Assembly (NCBI GenBank): GCA_963803375.1
Contig: CAWDMB010000005.1
Span: 62,001-126,000 of the forward strand
Length of the DNA stretch: 64,000 nucleotides
Reading direction: 5' to 3'
Origin: JAOPZW01 sp963803375
Lineage (GTDB): Bacteria; Actinomycetota; Thermoleophilia; Solirubrobacterales; Solirubrobacteraceae
Shown here: positions 26,247-33,812 of the stretch, piece by piece
How the letters are laid out: every line of letters begins with the position of its first letter
Numbering within the stretch: position 1 is the first letter of the stretch
Notes under the pieces: generated by a model
The model's input: the letters and a program-made list of their open reading frames with translations, nothing else
Told to the model about the DNA's origin: nothing
Databases searched by the model: none
Translations under genes and position numbers: made by a program

Positions 26247-26342
26247 ATGGATCACCTCTACGAATGTGTGGACACGTCGCAGAGGCCATCAGCGGCATCA
26301 GGCCGCGGTCTATGGAGCGAGCCTCATCGCTCGGCAGCGAGT
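26247..26342 (-). ncRNA. Candidate structured leader RNA before the antiporter operon (M-box-like fragments)
   Basis: Read on the minus strand the 96 bases contain CGAGC-GATGAG-GCTCG (a five-pair hairpin), then GGCCTGATGCCGCTGATGGC and a GACGTGTCCACAC block just before the ribosome site. TGAGGCTC and CTGATGCCG resemble conserved pieces of the ykoK/M-box magnesium riboswitch as I remember it, but other hallmark segments are missing. The call is a guess from pattern memory and needs a covariance search. Confidence 0.25.
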
Positions 26343-26358
26343 GTACCGCGCGAGCCGT

Positions 26359-26610
26359 TCACGCGCGACCGCCGAGCACGGCGGTGAGCCGGGCGACAGC
26401 CCCGGTGAAGGCGTGCTCGGGCGGCGTGCCGTAGCCGACGAACAGCGCCGGGCCGCGCCCGCGCTCGACCGCGCGGTACGCGGCCAGCCCTCGAGCGCGA
26501 GGCCGTGCTCGGCGGCGCGGGCGACGACCTCCTCCTCCTCCCCCTCGCCGCCTGCCGGCAGCTCCACGATCGCGTGCAGGCCCGCCGCGATGCCCGTGAT
26601 CCGCGCCTCT
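26359..26610 (-). pseudogene. C-terminal remnant of a MocR/PdxR-type (GntR-aminotransferase) regulator
   Basis: On the minus strand one frame reads ITGIAAGLHAIVELPAG and EEVVARAAEHGLALEG; another then reads LAAYRAVERGRGPALFVGYG and PPEHAFTGAVARLTAVLGG up to a stop at 26359. Together these match the last 80 residues of MocR-type regulators (AGLHxxxELP, GYGxxPExxxxxxVxxLxxxL). The winged-helix domain and most of the aminotransferase-like domain are absent, and a frameshift separates the two pieces. The gene is dead. Confidence 0.65.
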
Positions 26611-26611
26611 G

Positions 26612-26728
26612 CAGCACTTCACGAGCGACGAGATCGCCGCGCTGGTCAGCCTGATCGTGACCATCAACGCGTGGAACACCGTCGCGGTGAGCACCCGGGC
26701 CTGGCCGCCGGGCTCGTACGAGGCATGA
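26612..26728 (+). pseudogene. C-terminal remnant of a carboxymuconolactone decarboxylase (AhpD-like) protein
   Basis: The plus strand reads HFTSDEIAALVSLIVTINAW and then NTVAVSTRAWPPGSYEA before a TGA at 26726-26728. This is the conserved tail of AhpD/CMD proteins (VxxINAWNRLAVxxR). The start of the gene is missing. It sits tail-out against the MocR tail on the opposite strand, as if the shared central part of a divergent pair had been deleted. Confidence 0.7.
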
Positions 26729-26858
26729 CCCCCCGCTCCGACCCCGAGCGAGTCCCCGCGGCCTCGGTGACCTCGCACGCAGGGCATCAAAGGGCGCGGT
26801 GGCCTCCGGCAGCGCTTCGAGGGTGACGGCGTTGGCCGACGCGCTCGAGCTGGAGTCC

Positions 26859-27812
26859 TCACATCGCCTGGCGCACCGCGTCCCGGATCGCCGCGGCCGC
26901 GACGGTTCCGGCGACCGTACCGAGCACGGTCAGCGCCCAAGAGGCCGCGTGCCCGGGGGAGCGTGGTGGCTCGGATCCCGACGCCATCGAGAAGACCGCA
27001 TCGCCGTCGAAGGGAGTGAAAGCGGGATTCACAGCACGAGCGATCCCGGCGCTGGCGATGCGCGCGAGAATCGCGCAACCGCGCTTGTCCAGCGAGGCGT
27101 CGGTCAAGACGCACACGAGCGTGGTGCTGGCGCCGGGGCGCGCGGTCGGGTAAGGCAGCTCCGGCAGCTGTGGGATCAGCTCCGCGCTGCGGATTGGCTC
27201 GCCGCGCTCGTCGTGAGGGGCGCCGAGCAACTCGCCGTCCTCCGCGATCACGTCCCCGAACGCGTTGACCACCGCAATCGCGGCGACCGTCTCGCCGCTG
27301 GCGAGTGCCGTCGACGCATAGCCCACGCCGCCGGGAGTGGCCTGCTCGCGGCCGAGCAGCTTGCCGACCGCAGCGCCCGAGCCCGCTCCGACGCGTCCGC
27401 GCTCGGGGACGCCTGCGGCGGCCGTCTCACAGGCCGCGTAGCCTTCCTCCGGCCCAGGGTGCGCGCCGGACTCTCCCTCTGCGAGGTCGAAGACCACGGC
27501 GGCGGGAACGAGTGGGACCACGCCGACGGCGGTCGGTTGCCCAAGTCCGCGCTCCTCGAGCCACCGCGCGACCCCGTCCGCCGCCGCAAGGCCGAACGCG
27601 CTTCCGCCCGTTAGCAGGACGGCCGTCGGTCCCTCCGCGTTCGCCAGCGGCGACAGCACCTCGAGCTCGCGTGTGCCGGTACCGCCGCCGCACACGGCCA
27701 CCCCGCCCCGTGTCCCGCGCGGCGGTAGCACGACCGTGCACCCGGTTCGCGCGCGAGCGTCGCTCCATTGTCCGATCTGAAAGCCGTTGGGGAGTGCCGG
27801 CGAGTCGGCCAT
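26859..27812 (-). CDS. P1 family N-terminal-nucleophile peptidase (DmpA/NylC-like)
   Basis: 317 residues from an ATG at 27812 with an AAGGAG ribosome site six bases upstream. The family motifs GTRELEVLSP, LTGGSAFGLAAADGV and GAGSGAAVGK are present, and the self-cleavage site is the Thr in ASTTLVCVLTDA (about T230), which becomes the N-terminal nucleophile of the beta chain. Relatives hydrolyse beta-alanyl or D-amino peptides, or nylon oligomers. The substrate here is unknown. It lies between the MocR/CMD scar and the integrative-element remnant. Confidence 0.92.
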   Translation of the reverse strand: MADSPALPNGFQIGQWSDARARTGCTVVLPPRGTRGGVAVCGGGTGTRELEVLSPLANAEGPTAVLLTGGSAFGLAAADGVARWLEERGLGQPTAVGVVPLVPAAVVFDLAEGESGAHPGPEEGYAACETAAAGVPERGRVGAGSGAAVGKLLGREQATPGGVGYASTALASGETVAAIAVVNAFGDVIAEDGELLGAPHDERGEPIRSAELIPQLPELPYPTARPGASTTLVCVLTDASLDKRGCAILARIASAGIARAVNPAFTPFDGDAVFSMASGSEPPRSPGHAASWALTVLGTVAGTVAAAAIRDAVRQAM

Positions 27813-27959
27813 CGCGGCTCCTTGACCGGGAGTGACGGTAGAGCCTTCTTGGGCCATGCGCCAGCCCTGGGCACTTGACGTCGCCGCGGCGGCCGCCGTC
27901 TGGCAGCGACCGCTCGCCACCCCGCTTCCCCGAGGTCCCGGTTCGCGGCCCTGTCGCCG

Positions 27960-28140
27960 TGGGTTCGTGCGCGGCCAGTCGGGCGGCCGCGAGACGGATG
28001 CTCGGCTGCTCGGTCCGCACCGTCAACGGCGCATCGCCGGATCGGATTCCCGCCGTCCTCGAGCACGAACGCACCGTGATCTGCGCCGACGAGCTCAGGG
28101 CGTGTATCGACGAGCTCGCCCGCGTCGGGCCCGCGCGGGC
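27960..28140 (+). pseudogene. Excisionase-like helix-turn-helix fragment
   Basis: The plus strand in the frame of the downstream antitoxin reads ARRMLGCSVRTVNGASPD, then RIPAVLEHERTVICADELRA and CIDELA. This resembles the MerR-like excisionase/HTH_17 pattern (LGVSxRTVxRxIxxGxIPAVRxGRRxxVxxxDLxxWL) but the turn is degenerate and no start is clear. Position next to MazEF, an integrase fragment and tRNA-Thr supports an integrative-element origin. Evidence is weak on its own. Confidence 0.3.
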
Positions 28141-28206
28141 ACCGACGCACGCGCTCCGGCCCGCGCCGCCGCTAGGACTTCCTCCGCGAGTAGGCCACAC
28201 ACAACG

Positions 28207-28223
28207 CCATACTTCCAGTATGG
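28207..28223 (+). promoter_or_regulatory. Palindromic operator overlapping the antitoxin start codon
   Basis: CCATAC (28207-28212), spacer TTCCA, GTATGG (28218-28223) is a perfect 6-5-6 inverted repeat. The ATG of the antitoxin (28220-28222) lies inside the right arm, and CATACT can serve as a -10 box with transcription starting at the ATG. Ribbon-helix-helix antitoxins usually bind such sites for autorepression. Confidence 0.55.
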
Positions 28224-28489
28224 CAAACACGACACCGGTCAACACCCGGCTCCCCAACCCCGACCTCGAGGCGGTCGACGCGCTCGTCGCCGAAGGCCGC
28301 GCTGCCAGCCGCAGCGGCTTCATCATCGACGCCGTCCGGCACGCGCTCGCCGAGATCCGCGAAGCCGAGATCGCGGAGCTCTACCGGCGCTCCTACGCCG
28401 ACCAGCCCATCACGGACGACGAGCAGGCCACGCTCGACTGGGCAGCCGAGGCCGGCAAGCGGACCCTCGCACGCGAGAGCTACGAATGA
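28220..28489 (+). CDS. Ribbon-helix-helix antitoxin (MazE-like) of a type II toxin-antitoxin pair
   Basis: 89 residues from an ATG at 28220. The N-terminal 50 residues fit a ribbon-helix-helix domain: a strand VNTRLPN, helix DLEAVDALVAEGRA, then SRSGFIIDAVRHALAEI. The acidic C-terminal half should wrap the toxin. The ATG lies inside a perfect palindrome, and the last codon overlaps the toxin start as ATGA. The frame is open far upstream but those codons belong to a degenerate fragment. Confidence 0.85.
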   Translation: MANTTPVNTRLPNPDLEAVDALVAEGRAASRSGFIIDAVRHALAEIREAEIAELYRRSYADQPITDDEQATLDWAAEAGKRTLARESYE

Positions 28490-28809
28490 CCCGCGGCGAC
28501 CTCTACTGGGCCGACGACGCCGTTGGCGGCCGGCGCCCCGTCGTCATCATCCACCGCGACGCCGTGCTCGGGCACCTCACGCACGTCAACGCCGCGCCGG
28601 TCACGTCCAGCCCTCGCGGGCTGCCGAGCCGCGTGACCCTCGACGAGCGCCACGGCCTGCCGCGCGAGTCGCAGATCAACTGCGATGCGCTGCTGACCAT
28701 CCGCAAAGCCACGCTCACCGAGCACATCGGCCGCCTCGACCCCGCCGCCCAGCGGCGCCTCGACGACGCGCTGCGCTTCGCGCTCGGCCTCGACGAGGAG
28801 ACTCGGTGA
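28486..28809 (+). CDS. MazF/PemK family endoribonuclease toxin
   Basis: 107 residues from an ATG at 28486 overlapping the antitoxin stop. Family features are MTRGDLYWADD (basic Arg and strand 1), GGRRPVVIIHRD, the S1 loop with APVTSS, LPRESQINCDALLTIRK and the helix GRLDPAAQRRLDDAL. MazF cleaves mRNA or tRNA at short sequences unless bound by its antitoxin. The pair looks intact although its neighbours (excisionase-like fragment, integrase fragment) are decayed, as expected for addiction genes that outlast their element. Confidence 0.92.
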   Translation: MTRGDLYWADDAVGGRRPVVIIHRDAVLGHLTHVNAAPVTSSPRGLPSRVTLDERHGLPRESQINCDALLTIRKATLTEHIGRLDPAAQRRLDDALRFALGLDEETR

Positions 28810-29145
28810 GCGTTCACCGCGACCGCAACAGCGGCGCCTGGCGCACTGCCGGGCGCCCAGGCGGTCGCGAGCCGATTGCCGGCGAGTGGACGCCCAATGC
28901 GCGGCGCCTGGGGAACCGTCGCGTGCTGCGCCCCACCGTCGACGCCGTCGGCGGCCCGGCCGACGCCGTGCTCTGCATGCTGCGCCACTCGCGCGCCTCC
29001 GCGTGCCACTACGCCAGCTTCATCGGACCCGACCGCGGAGCGTCTCGGGCACGACGTCGCCACCCATCACGAGACGTACTCGCACGTCATCGAGGCGTTG
29101 CGCGGCCAGCGTCTCGAGGACCTCGACGCCCCATCGCTCACGCCA
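28806..29145 (+). pseudogene. Tyrosine recombinase (phage-type integrase) remnant next to tRNA-Thr
   Basis: A GTG at 28806, overlapping the toxin stop, opens MSVHRDRNSGAWR, similar to integrase N termini. The central domain is missing. One frame then reads LCMLRHSRASACHYASFIG and, after a frameshift, another reads ERLGHDVATHHETYSHVIEAL. These are the box II HxxR-like helix, the LGH motif and the nucleophile Tyr region (TYSHV). The fragment ends about 110 bases from the 3' end of tRNA-Thr, a classical attachment site position. Confidence 0.7.
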
Positions 29146-29257
29146 GGAGTCGCGTTGGTGTTTCGCCAGAGTGCGCCGACGCGAATCCGAAGCGACTCGC
29201 TGACACGTTGGGCCGCCGCGAAACCCCCGATCGGCGATCAGCAGGACTTTCGTGGCA

Positions 29258-29330
<73 letters not shown>

Positions 29331-29351
29331 GCTCGCGGAGGAGCGTAGCGG

Positions 29352-30818
29352 CTACGGCGCCGACCCGATCGAGCGTGGGAAGCGGAAGGCCAGGTCGGGG
29401 TCGTACTTCTTCTGGATCGACGCCAGGCGCGGGTAGTTCGAGCCGTAGTAGGCCTTGCGCCAGGTCTTCAGCGTCGGGTCGATGTAGTTCTGGTAGGCCT
29501 CGCCGTTCGAGGCCGGGGCGAGCGCGGCGTCGGCGGACTCGAGCCAGGCGAGGTGCCGGCGCGTGGCGCTCGCCGGGAAGTACGTGCCCTCCTGGATCGA
29601 GCAGATCGCATCGCGGTGGACGAAGGCCGTCGCGTCGGCGGCGACCGTGTTGATCGCGCCCCCCCAGGAGTCCAGAAGGAAGGTGGAAGCCGACGGGGCG
29701 CGGGCGATCGCGCGCAGCAGCGCGGCGCGGCCGGCGGACGAGAAGGGCTTGGAGAAGAAGCGCGACTTCGCGGCGAAGCGCTCGCGCGGGAGCGTCCCGC
29801 CCGGGAAGGTGCCGCGCGTGTGGCAGGCCTTGAAGCTGAGCTGCGCGCATCCCGCCCACCGCAGCATGAGCCCGAAGTACGACGACGTCCCGACGCTCAG
29901 CCGCGCGCCCGACACGCGACGCAGCGGGCCGAGCAGCGCGCGCAGCTGGCCCTCGGACCCGAACGACTGGCCGGCGATGCTGATCGTGCTCGCCGTCAAC
30001 GTGACGATCGAGGTGACGTCGCGCGAGGTCGACGGGCCCCAGCGCTGCCAGGCTGCGATGACCTCCGAGGCCTGCGAGTACGGGAACGAGATGCTGAACC
30101 ACGAGCCGGTCCGAGGCACCCGCGACGGGCGCATCTCGAACGCGGTGACGATGCCGAAGTTGCCGCCGCCGCCCCCGCGCAGCGCCCAGAAGAGGTCGCT
30201 GCCCGAACCGTTCGCGTCGACCTGACGGACCCGCCCGTCCGCGGTCACGACGGTCAGCCCGACGACGTGGTCGAGCATCAACCCGAGCTTGCGGCCCGCG
30301 AGGCCCATGCCGCCGCCGGTCGCGTGGCCGCCGACGCACACCGACGGGCACGAGCCGCCCGGGACGGTCAGGCCGGAGGCCGCGAGGCGCGTGTACATGT
30401 CGATGAGTTGCGTGCCCGGGCCGATCGTCGCCTGCCCGCCCGACAGGCGCACGCCGGCCAGGCGGCGCAGGTCGAGCACGACGCCGCCGGCGACCGTCGA
30501 GTAGCCGGCGTACGAGTGCCCGCCGCTGCGAGCGGTCATCCGGATGTCCTTCGACGCGCAGTACTTCACGGCCGCGGCGACATCGCGCGAGTCGAGGGGC
30601 TGGACGATCGCCGCCGGGCGCACGCGGGAGTAGCGCAGGTCGTAGACGAGGCTCACCGAGTTCTGCGGCCGCACGACCGGGCCGCGCACGACGCGGCGCA
30701 GGCCACGGACCGGATCGGAGGCCGCGAGCGAGGCCGCCGTGCGCCCGCCGAGCGCGGCCGCGCCCGCCGCGACGCCCGTCGCCACCAGCGCCTCACGACG
30801 CGTCAGGCCCTCACGCAC
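29352..30818 (-). CDS. Tat-exported FAD-linked oxidase with BBE domain (berberine bridge enzyme-like)
   Basis: 488 residues from a GTG at 30818. The start MREGLTRREALVATGVAAGA is a twin-arginine signal. The FAD-binding domain has RSGGHSYAGYS with His101 and GGSCPSVCVGGHA with Cys157, the two residues that attach flavin covalently at both positions in this family. The C-terminal BBE segment (YQNYIDPTLKTWRKAYYGSN) is complete. Relatives oxidise sugars, alkaloids or polyketides with oxygen. The -10-like TAGGGT on the minus strand ends seven bases before the GTG, so the transcript may be leaderless. Confidence 0.92.
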   Translation of the reverse strand: MREGLTRREALVATGVAAGAAALGGRTAASLAASDPVRGLRRVVRGPVVRPQNSVSLVYDLRYSRVRPAAIVQPLDSRDVAAAVKYCASKDIRMTARSGGHSYAGYSTVAGGVVLDLRRLAGVRLSGGQATIGPGTQLIDMYTRLAASGLTVPGGSCPSVCVGGHATGGGMGLAGRKLGLMLDHVVGLTVVTADGRVRQVDANGSGSDLFWALRGGGGGNFGIVTAFEMRPSRVPRTGSWFSISFPYSQASEVIAAWQRWGPSTSRDVTSIVTLTASTISIAGQSFGSEGQLRALLGPLRRVSGARLSVGTSSYFGLMLRWAGCAQLSFKACHTRGTFPGGTLPRERFAAKSRFFSKPFSSAGRAALLRAIARAPSASTFLLDSWGGAINTVAADATAFVHRDAICSIQEGTYFPASATRRHLAWLESADAALAPASNGEAYQNYIDPTLKTWRKAYYGSNYPRLASIQKKYDPDLAFRFPRSIGSAP

Positions 30819-30838
30819 GGCGCCTACCCTACGGCGCC

Positions 30839-31022
30839 GTGGCCGCAACCGCCAGCCGGGCCGCAGCCGAGCACGTGCGCGCGCCGGGCGACGACCGCCA
30901 CCGCGCGATCGGCCTCGACCTGCTCACCGTCGAGCATCGGCGGATCGTCGCGGTGACGACGTTCGAGCCGCGCCTTTCGGGGCCTTCGGGCTGCCGACGG
31001 AGCTCTGGTGGGAAGGCCGACT
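30839..31022 (+). pseudogene. C-terminal remnant of an ECF sigma factor with SnoaL-like domain (ECF41-like)
   Basis: The plus strand reads EHVRAPGDDRHRAIGLDLLT, then VEHRRIVAVTTFEPRL, after which a different frame gives FGAFGLPTELWWEGRLG. Together these match the tail of sigma-70 family proteins with a SnoaL-like domain, which commonly end in ITxFxxPxLFxxFGLPxxL. The sigma domains are absent and a frameshift is present, so this is a dead fragment of about 60 codons lying between the oxidase and the next gene. Confidence 0.55.
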
Positions 31023-31467
31023 AGGACGCGCCGGCCGCGGCGCGCTCGCCCGCGGTCACGGTCGTGACCGGCAGCCCGAGGCCCGCGACCTTCGAGGGCA
31101 GATCGAGGCGCAGCCACTTCGAGACGCGCGCCGGCAGCGTCGAGATGATGATCTCGTCGAAGCCGTGGAGGTTCACGGCGTCGTGGATCGCCTCGATCGG
31201 CGACGCGACGCCGACGAGCCCCTCGACGCGGCCGCCGGCCGCCTCCTCGAGCAGCGGCAGCGCGAGCGCGAGGACCTGCTCGGCCTCGGAGGTCTCGGTG
31301 TCCTCGGGATCGACGACCTTGTGCAGGCCGTGCGGCGCGTTGGGGACGAGCAGCGTGAACCGCGCGGCGCCGCGGGCGGTGCGCTCGCGGACGGCGTCGA
31401 TGAGCGCGGGCGTCGCCGCGGTCTTGTGGGCCACGACGAGGACGCGGGCGAGGGCGGAGGACTCCAT
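31021..31467 (-). CDS. Universal stress-like nucleotide-binding-fold protein
   Basis: 148 residues from an ATG at 31467 with AAGGAG ten bases upstream. It has a Rossmann-like alternation: ARVLVVAHKTAATPALIDAV at the start, FTLLVPNAPHGLHKVVDPED, and FDEIIISTLPARVSKWLRLD followed by LPSKVAGLGLPVTTV. It resembles a widespread actinobacterial family related to UspA but lacks the Gly-rich ATP loop. It is divergent from the MarR-PDZ gene, sharing a 107-base intergenic region with the palindromic operator. Confidence 0.7.
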   Translation of the reverse strand: MESSALARVLVVAHKTAATPALIDAVRERTARGAARFTLLVPNAPHGLHKVVDPEDTETSEAEQVLALALPLLEEAAGGRVEGLVGVASPIEAIHDAVNLHGFDEIIISTLPARVSKWLRLDLPSKVAGLGLPVTTVTAGERAAAGAS

Positions 31468-31543
31468 CGGCGGATCTCCTTCCAGACAGCGGGGTGCTCG
31501 CGATCTTCCTCCTCGCGGCCGGCCGGCGCAATCGCTCTGCTAC

Positions 31544-31563
31544 ATTGCTTTGATTCAAGCAAT
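31544..31563 (+). promoter_or_regulatory. Palindromic operator between the Usp-like gene and the MarR-PDZ gene
   Basis: ATTGCTT (31544-31550), spacer TGATTC, AAGCAAT (31557-31563) is a perfect 7-6-7 inverted repeat, the size of a MarR dimer site. A TACATT box (31541-31546) overlaps its left arm and can be the -10 of the marR promoter, so binding would block its own transcription and possibly that of the divergent gene. Confidence 0.6.
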
Positions 31564-31574
31564 CGAGGTCAAGG

Positions 31575-32303
31575 ATGTCTGAACCCCAGCCCACGACGAT
31601 CGTCGACGGCATCGTCAGCGCCGCCGCCCACCTCGAGCCCGAGCTCGAGGAGGCGCTGAACGAGCATGGCCTCACGCGGCCGAGCTTCCTCGTGCTGCAG
31701 GCCCTGCTCGGCGCCCCCGGCGCCTCGCTCACCCAGCGCGAGCTCATGGGCCACGTCCGGCGCACCTCGGGCACGATGAGCGTCCGCCTCGGCCGCCTGG
31801 AGCGCGCCGGATACGTCACGCGCGAGCCCGACGCCGATGACCGCCGCGGCGTCGTCGTCACCCTCACCGACCGCGGGCGCGAGCGCGTCCAGGCCGCCGA
31901 GCCGGCCTACGCCGCCGCCGCGGAGCGTCTCGTCGCCGGCCTCCCTGAGTCCGAGCGCACCGCGTTCGCCACGGGCCTGGGGGCCTGGCTGGGCTTCTTC
32001 GAGCCCGACGACGGCGACACCCCGCGCCTCGGCCTCGCGGTCGCCCCGGCCGCCGTGGCCCAGCGCATGCGCCGGGCCGTCGGCCTGCCCGACCGCCCCG
32101 GCATCCTCGTCCTGCGCGTGCGCCGCGACGGCGCGGGGGCCCGCGCGGGGCTCGAGCGCGGCGACCTCGTCGTCGGCGCCGCCGGCACTCAGGTGCGCAC
32201 GATCGGCGACCTGCACCGGGCGGTCCGCGCCGCCGACGGCAGCCTCGCGCTCGCGGTCGTGCGCGGTGTCGAGGAGCGCGCGGTCGAGGTCGCGCTGGGC
32301 TGA
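31575..32303 (+). CDS. MarR family regulator fused to a C-terminal PDZ domain
   Basis: 242 residues from an ATG at 31575 with GGTCAAGG just upstream. Residues 1-140 are a MarR winged helix: LTQRELMGHVRRTSGTMSVR recognition region and the wing EPDADDRRGVVVTLTDRG. Residues 150-242 form a PDZ-like domain: PGILVLRVRRDGAGARAGLE, RGDLVVGAAGTQVRTIGDLH and AVRAADGSLALAVVRG. PDZ domains normally bind C-terminal peptides in proteases; joined to MarR it could let a peptide or protein tail control DNA binding. A palindrome in its promoter is the probable target. Confidence 0.88.
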   Translation: MSEPQPTTIVDGIVSAAAHLEPELEEALNEHGLTRPSFLVLQALLGAPGASLTQRELMGHVRRTSGTMSVRLGRLERAGYVTREPDADDRRGVVVTLTDRGRERVQAAEPAYAAAAERLVAGLPESERTAFATGLGAWLGFFEPDDGDTPRLGLAVAPAAVAQRMRRAVGLPDRPGILVLRVRRDGAGARAGLERGDLVVGAAGTQVRTIGDLHRAVRAADGSLALAVVRGVEERAVEVALG

Positions 32304-32354
32304 GCGAGGTCCGACCGCGGCGCCCCGGGCCACAGCGCCACCGCGGAGACCCAC

Positions 32355-32927
32355 TCAGCCGATCTTCTTGAGGTCGACGTCGAAGATCAGGGGCTCGTTG
32401 GGCCCGATCTTCGGCGGCGACCCCTGCGCACCGTAGGCGAGATCGGCCGGCACGACGAGCTTGCGCCGCCCGCCGACCTTCATGCCGAGAAGGCCCTGGT
32501 CCCAGCCCGGGATGACCTGGCCCTGGCCGATCGGGACGGCGAAGGGTCGCTTGCCCCAGGACGAGTCGAACTCCTTGCCGTTCTTGAAGAGGACGCCGAC
32601 GTACTCGACGCTGATCTGGTCGCCGCTCGTGACGCTCGCGCCCGAGCCCTCGATGAGGTCCTGGACGACGAGCGTGGTCGGGGCCGCGCCGCTGCCCTTG
32701 GGCACCTTCGGCTTCTTGGCGATGTCGGCCTCGCCGGCCGTCGGCGTGACCTTCTCGGCCGTCGGCGGCTTCGGCTCGGCGGCCGCGGGCTGCGAGCCGG
32801 CCTCGGTCTGCGCCTGCTTGGCGGCGGCGTCGGCCGCCGAGTCCTTCGAGCCGCCGTCGCCGCCGCAGCCGGCGACGGCCAGCGCGAGGGCGGCGAGGAG
32901 GGCGAGGGGACGGATCTTCGGGCTCAT
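32355..32927 (-). CDS. FKBP-type peptidyl-prolyl cis-trans isomerase, lipoprotein
   Basis: 190 residues from an ATG at 32927; in-frame ATGs at 32939 and 32942 are alternatives. A lipoprotein signal ends LAVAGC, so Cys22 should be lipidated. A Lys/Ala/Pro-rich linker of about 75 residues follows, then one FKBP domain with EYVGVLFKNGKEFDSSW, VIPGWDQGLLGMKVGGRR and the final PLIFDVDLKKI. It should catalyse proline isomerisation during folding of exported proteins. It is convergent with the MarR-PDZ gene. Confidence 0.94.
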   Translation of the reverse strand: MSPKIRPLALLAALALAVAGCGGDGGSKDSAADAAAKQAQTEAGSQPAAAEPKPPTAEKVTPTAGEADIAKKPKVPKGSGAAPTTLVVQDLIEGSGASVTSGDQISVEYVGVLFKNGKEFDSSWGKRPFAVPIGQGQVIPGWDQGLLGMKVGGRRKLVVPADLAYGAQGSPPKIGPNEPLIFDVDLKKIG

Positions 32928-33102
32928 GCGACCGGCCATCATGACGAGCGGTGCCCGAGCTCGTCGGGGTGACGGGCGAGCACGCGGCGCAGACGCGCGG
33001 GTGGCATGCCGTGCGCGCGCGGCGGTGTGAAAGGCGAGCCCGTCGACGAGCGCCTTCGGGCCCGCGCCGAGGACGGCGAGCGTCGGCGGCGGCGGATGCT
33101 CT

Positions 33103-33732
33103 TCAGGCCGGCGGCGGCGGCTTCTCGGACAGGGCGGCGATCCCGCCGCGCAGGAAGACGAGCGCCTCGTCGACGACGGCCAGCGGATCCTCGGGCTCGC
33201 GGGCATCGTCGTCGGTGTAGAAGTCTTCGAGCGCACCGAGGGCGGCGGTCGCCGCGGCGCTGACCATTCGCGGACGCAGCGCGGTGGGTTCGACGCCGAG
33301 GTCCGCGGCCACCGCCTCCGCCAGCAGCGCCTCGAAGTGGCCGTGCAGCGCGCGGTCGCGGTCCTGCAGCGCCGGGGTCTCGCGGATGATCCGGTGCCGG
33401 CAGCGCTCGCGCGCGTCCTTGAAGTCGGCCTGGGCGACGATGCCGGCGATCCAGGCGCGCATCGCGTCGATCGCCGTCTCGCCCGGCTCGCGGTCGCGCA
33501 GGCGCGCGCGCAGGCCCTCGTGGACGGCGTCGAAGTCGTGGAAGACCACGTCCTCCTTGGCCGGGAAGTAGCCGAAGAACGTGCGCGGGGCGATGTCGGC
33601 CGCCGCGGCGATGTCGGCCACCGTCGTGCCATCGAAGCCCCGCTCGGTGAAGAGGCCCAGCGCGGCGTCGACGATCGCCTCGCGCGTGCGCTCCTTCTTG
33701 CGCTGCCTCAGGCCGGCGGTGATCTCGGACAC
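33103..33732 (-). CDS. TetR family transcriptional regulator
   Basis: 209 residues from a GTG at 33732 (MSEITAGLRQRKKERTREAI). The N-terminal helix-turn-helix is typical: TVADIAAAADIAPRTFFGYF followed by PAKEDVV. The ligand domain contains HRIIRETPALQDRDR, as in many regulators of efflux genes. A TAGCAT box on the minus strand ends seven bases before the GTG, so the mRNA is probably leaderless. It is divergent from an MMPL transporter, with a palindrome between them, so it most likely represses that transporter. Confidence 0.92.
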   Translation of the reverse strand: MSEITAGLRQRKKERTREAIVDAALGLFTERGFDGTTVADIAAAADIAPRTFFGYFPAKEDVVFHDFDAVHEGLRARLRDREPGETAIDAMRAWIAGIVAQADFKDARERCRHRIIRETPALQDRDRALHGHFEALLAEAVAADLGVEPTALRPRMVSAAATAALGALEDFYTDDDAREPEDPLAVVDEALVFLRGGIAALSEKPPPPA

Positions 33733-33745
33733 GTGACCAATGCTA

Positions 33746-33761
33746 CATCGTTCATACGATG
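33746..33761 (+). promoter_or_regulatory. Candidate TetR operator
   Basis: CATCGT (33746-33751), TCAT, ACGATG (33756-33761) is a perfect 6-4-6 inverted repeat in the 80-base gap between the tetR and MMPL starts. It overlaps the region just upstream of the predicted -10 of tetR, a usual place for autorepression and control of the divergent gene. Confidence 0.5.
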
Positions 33762-33812
33762 CGTACTTGCAGTCATTGCATAGTTGCGCTGACTGTGCTT
33801 CCATGCTCCGCC

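Noticed and set aside
30819..30838. Inverted repeat GGCGCC-N8-GGCGCC in front of the FAD oxidase
   Set aside because: GGCGCC is self-complementary and very common at this GC content, so chance is likely; no adjacent regulator supports it.
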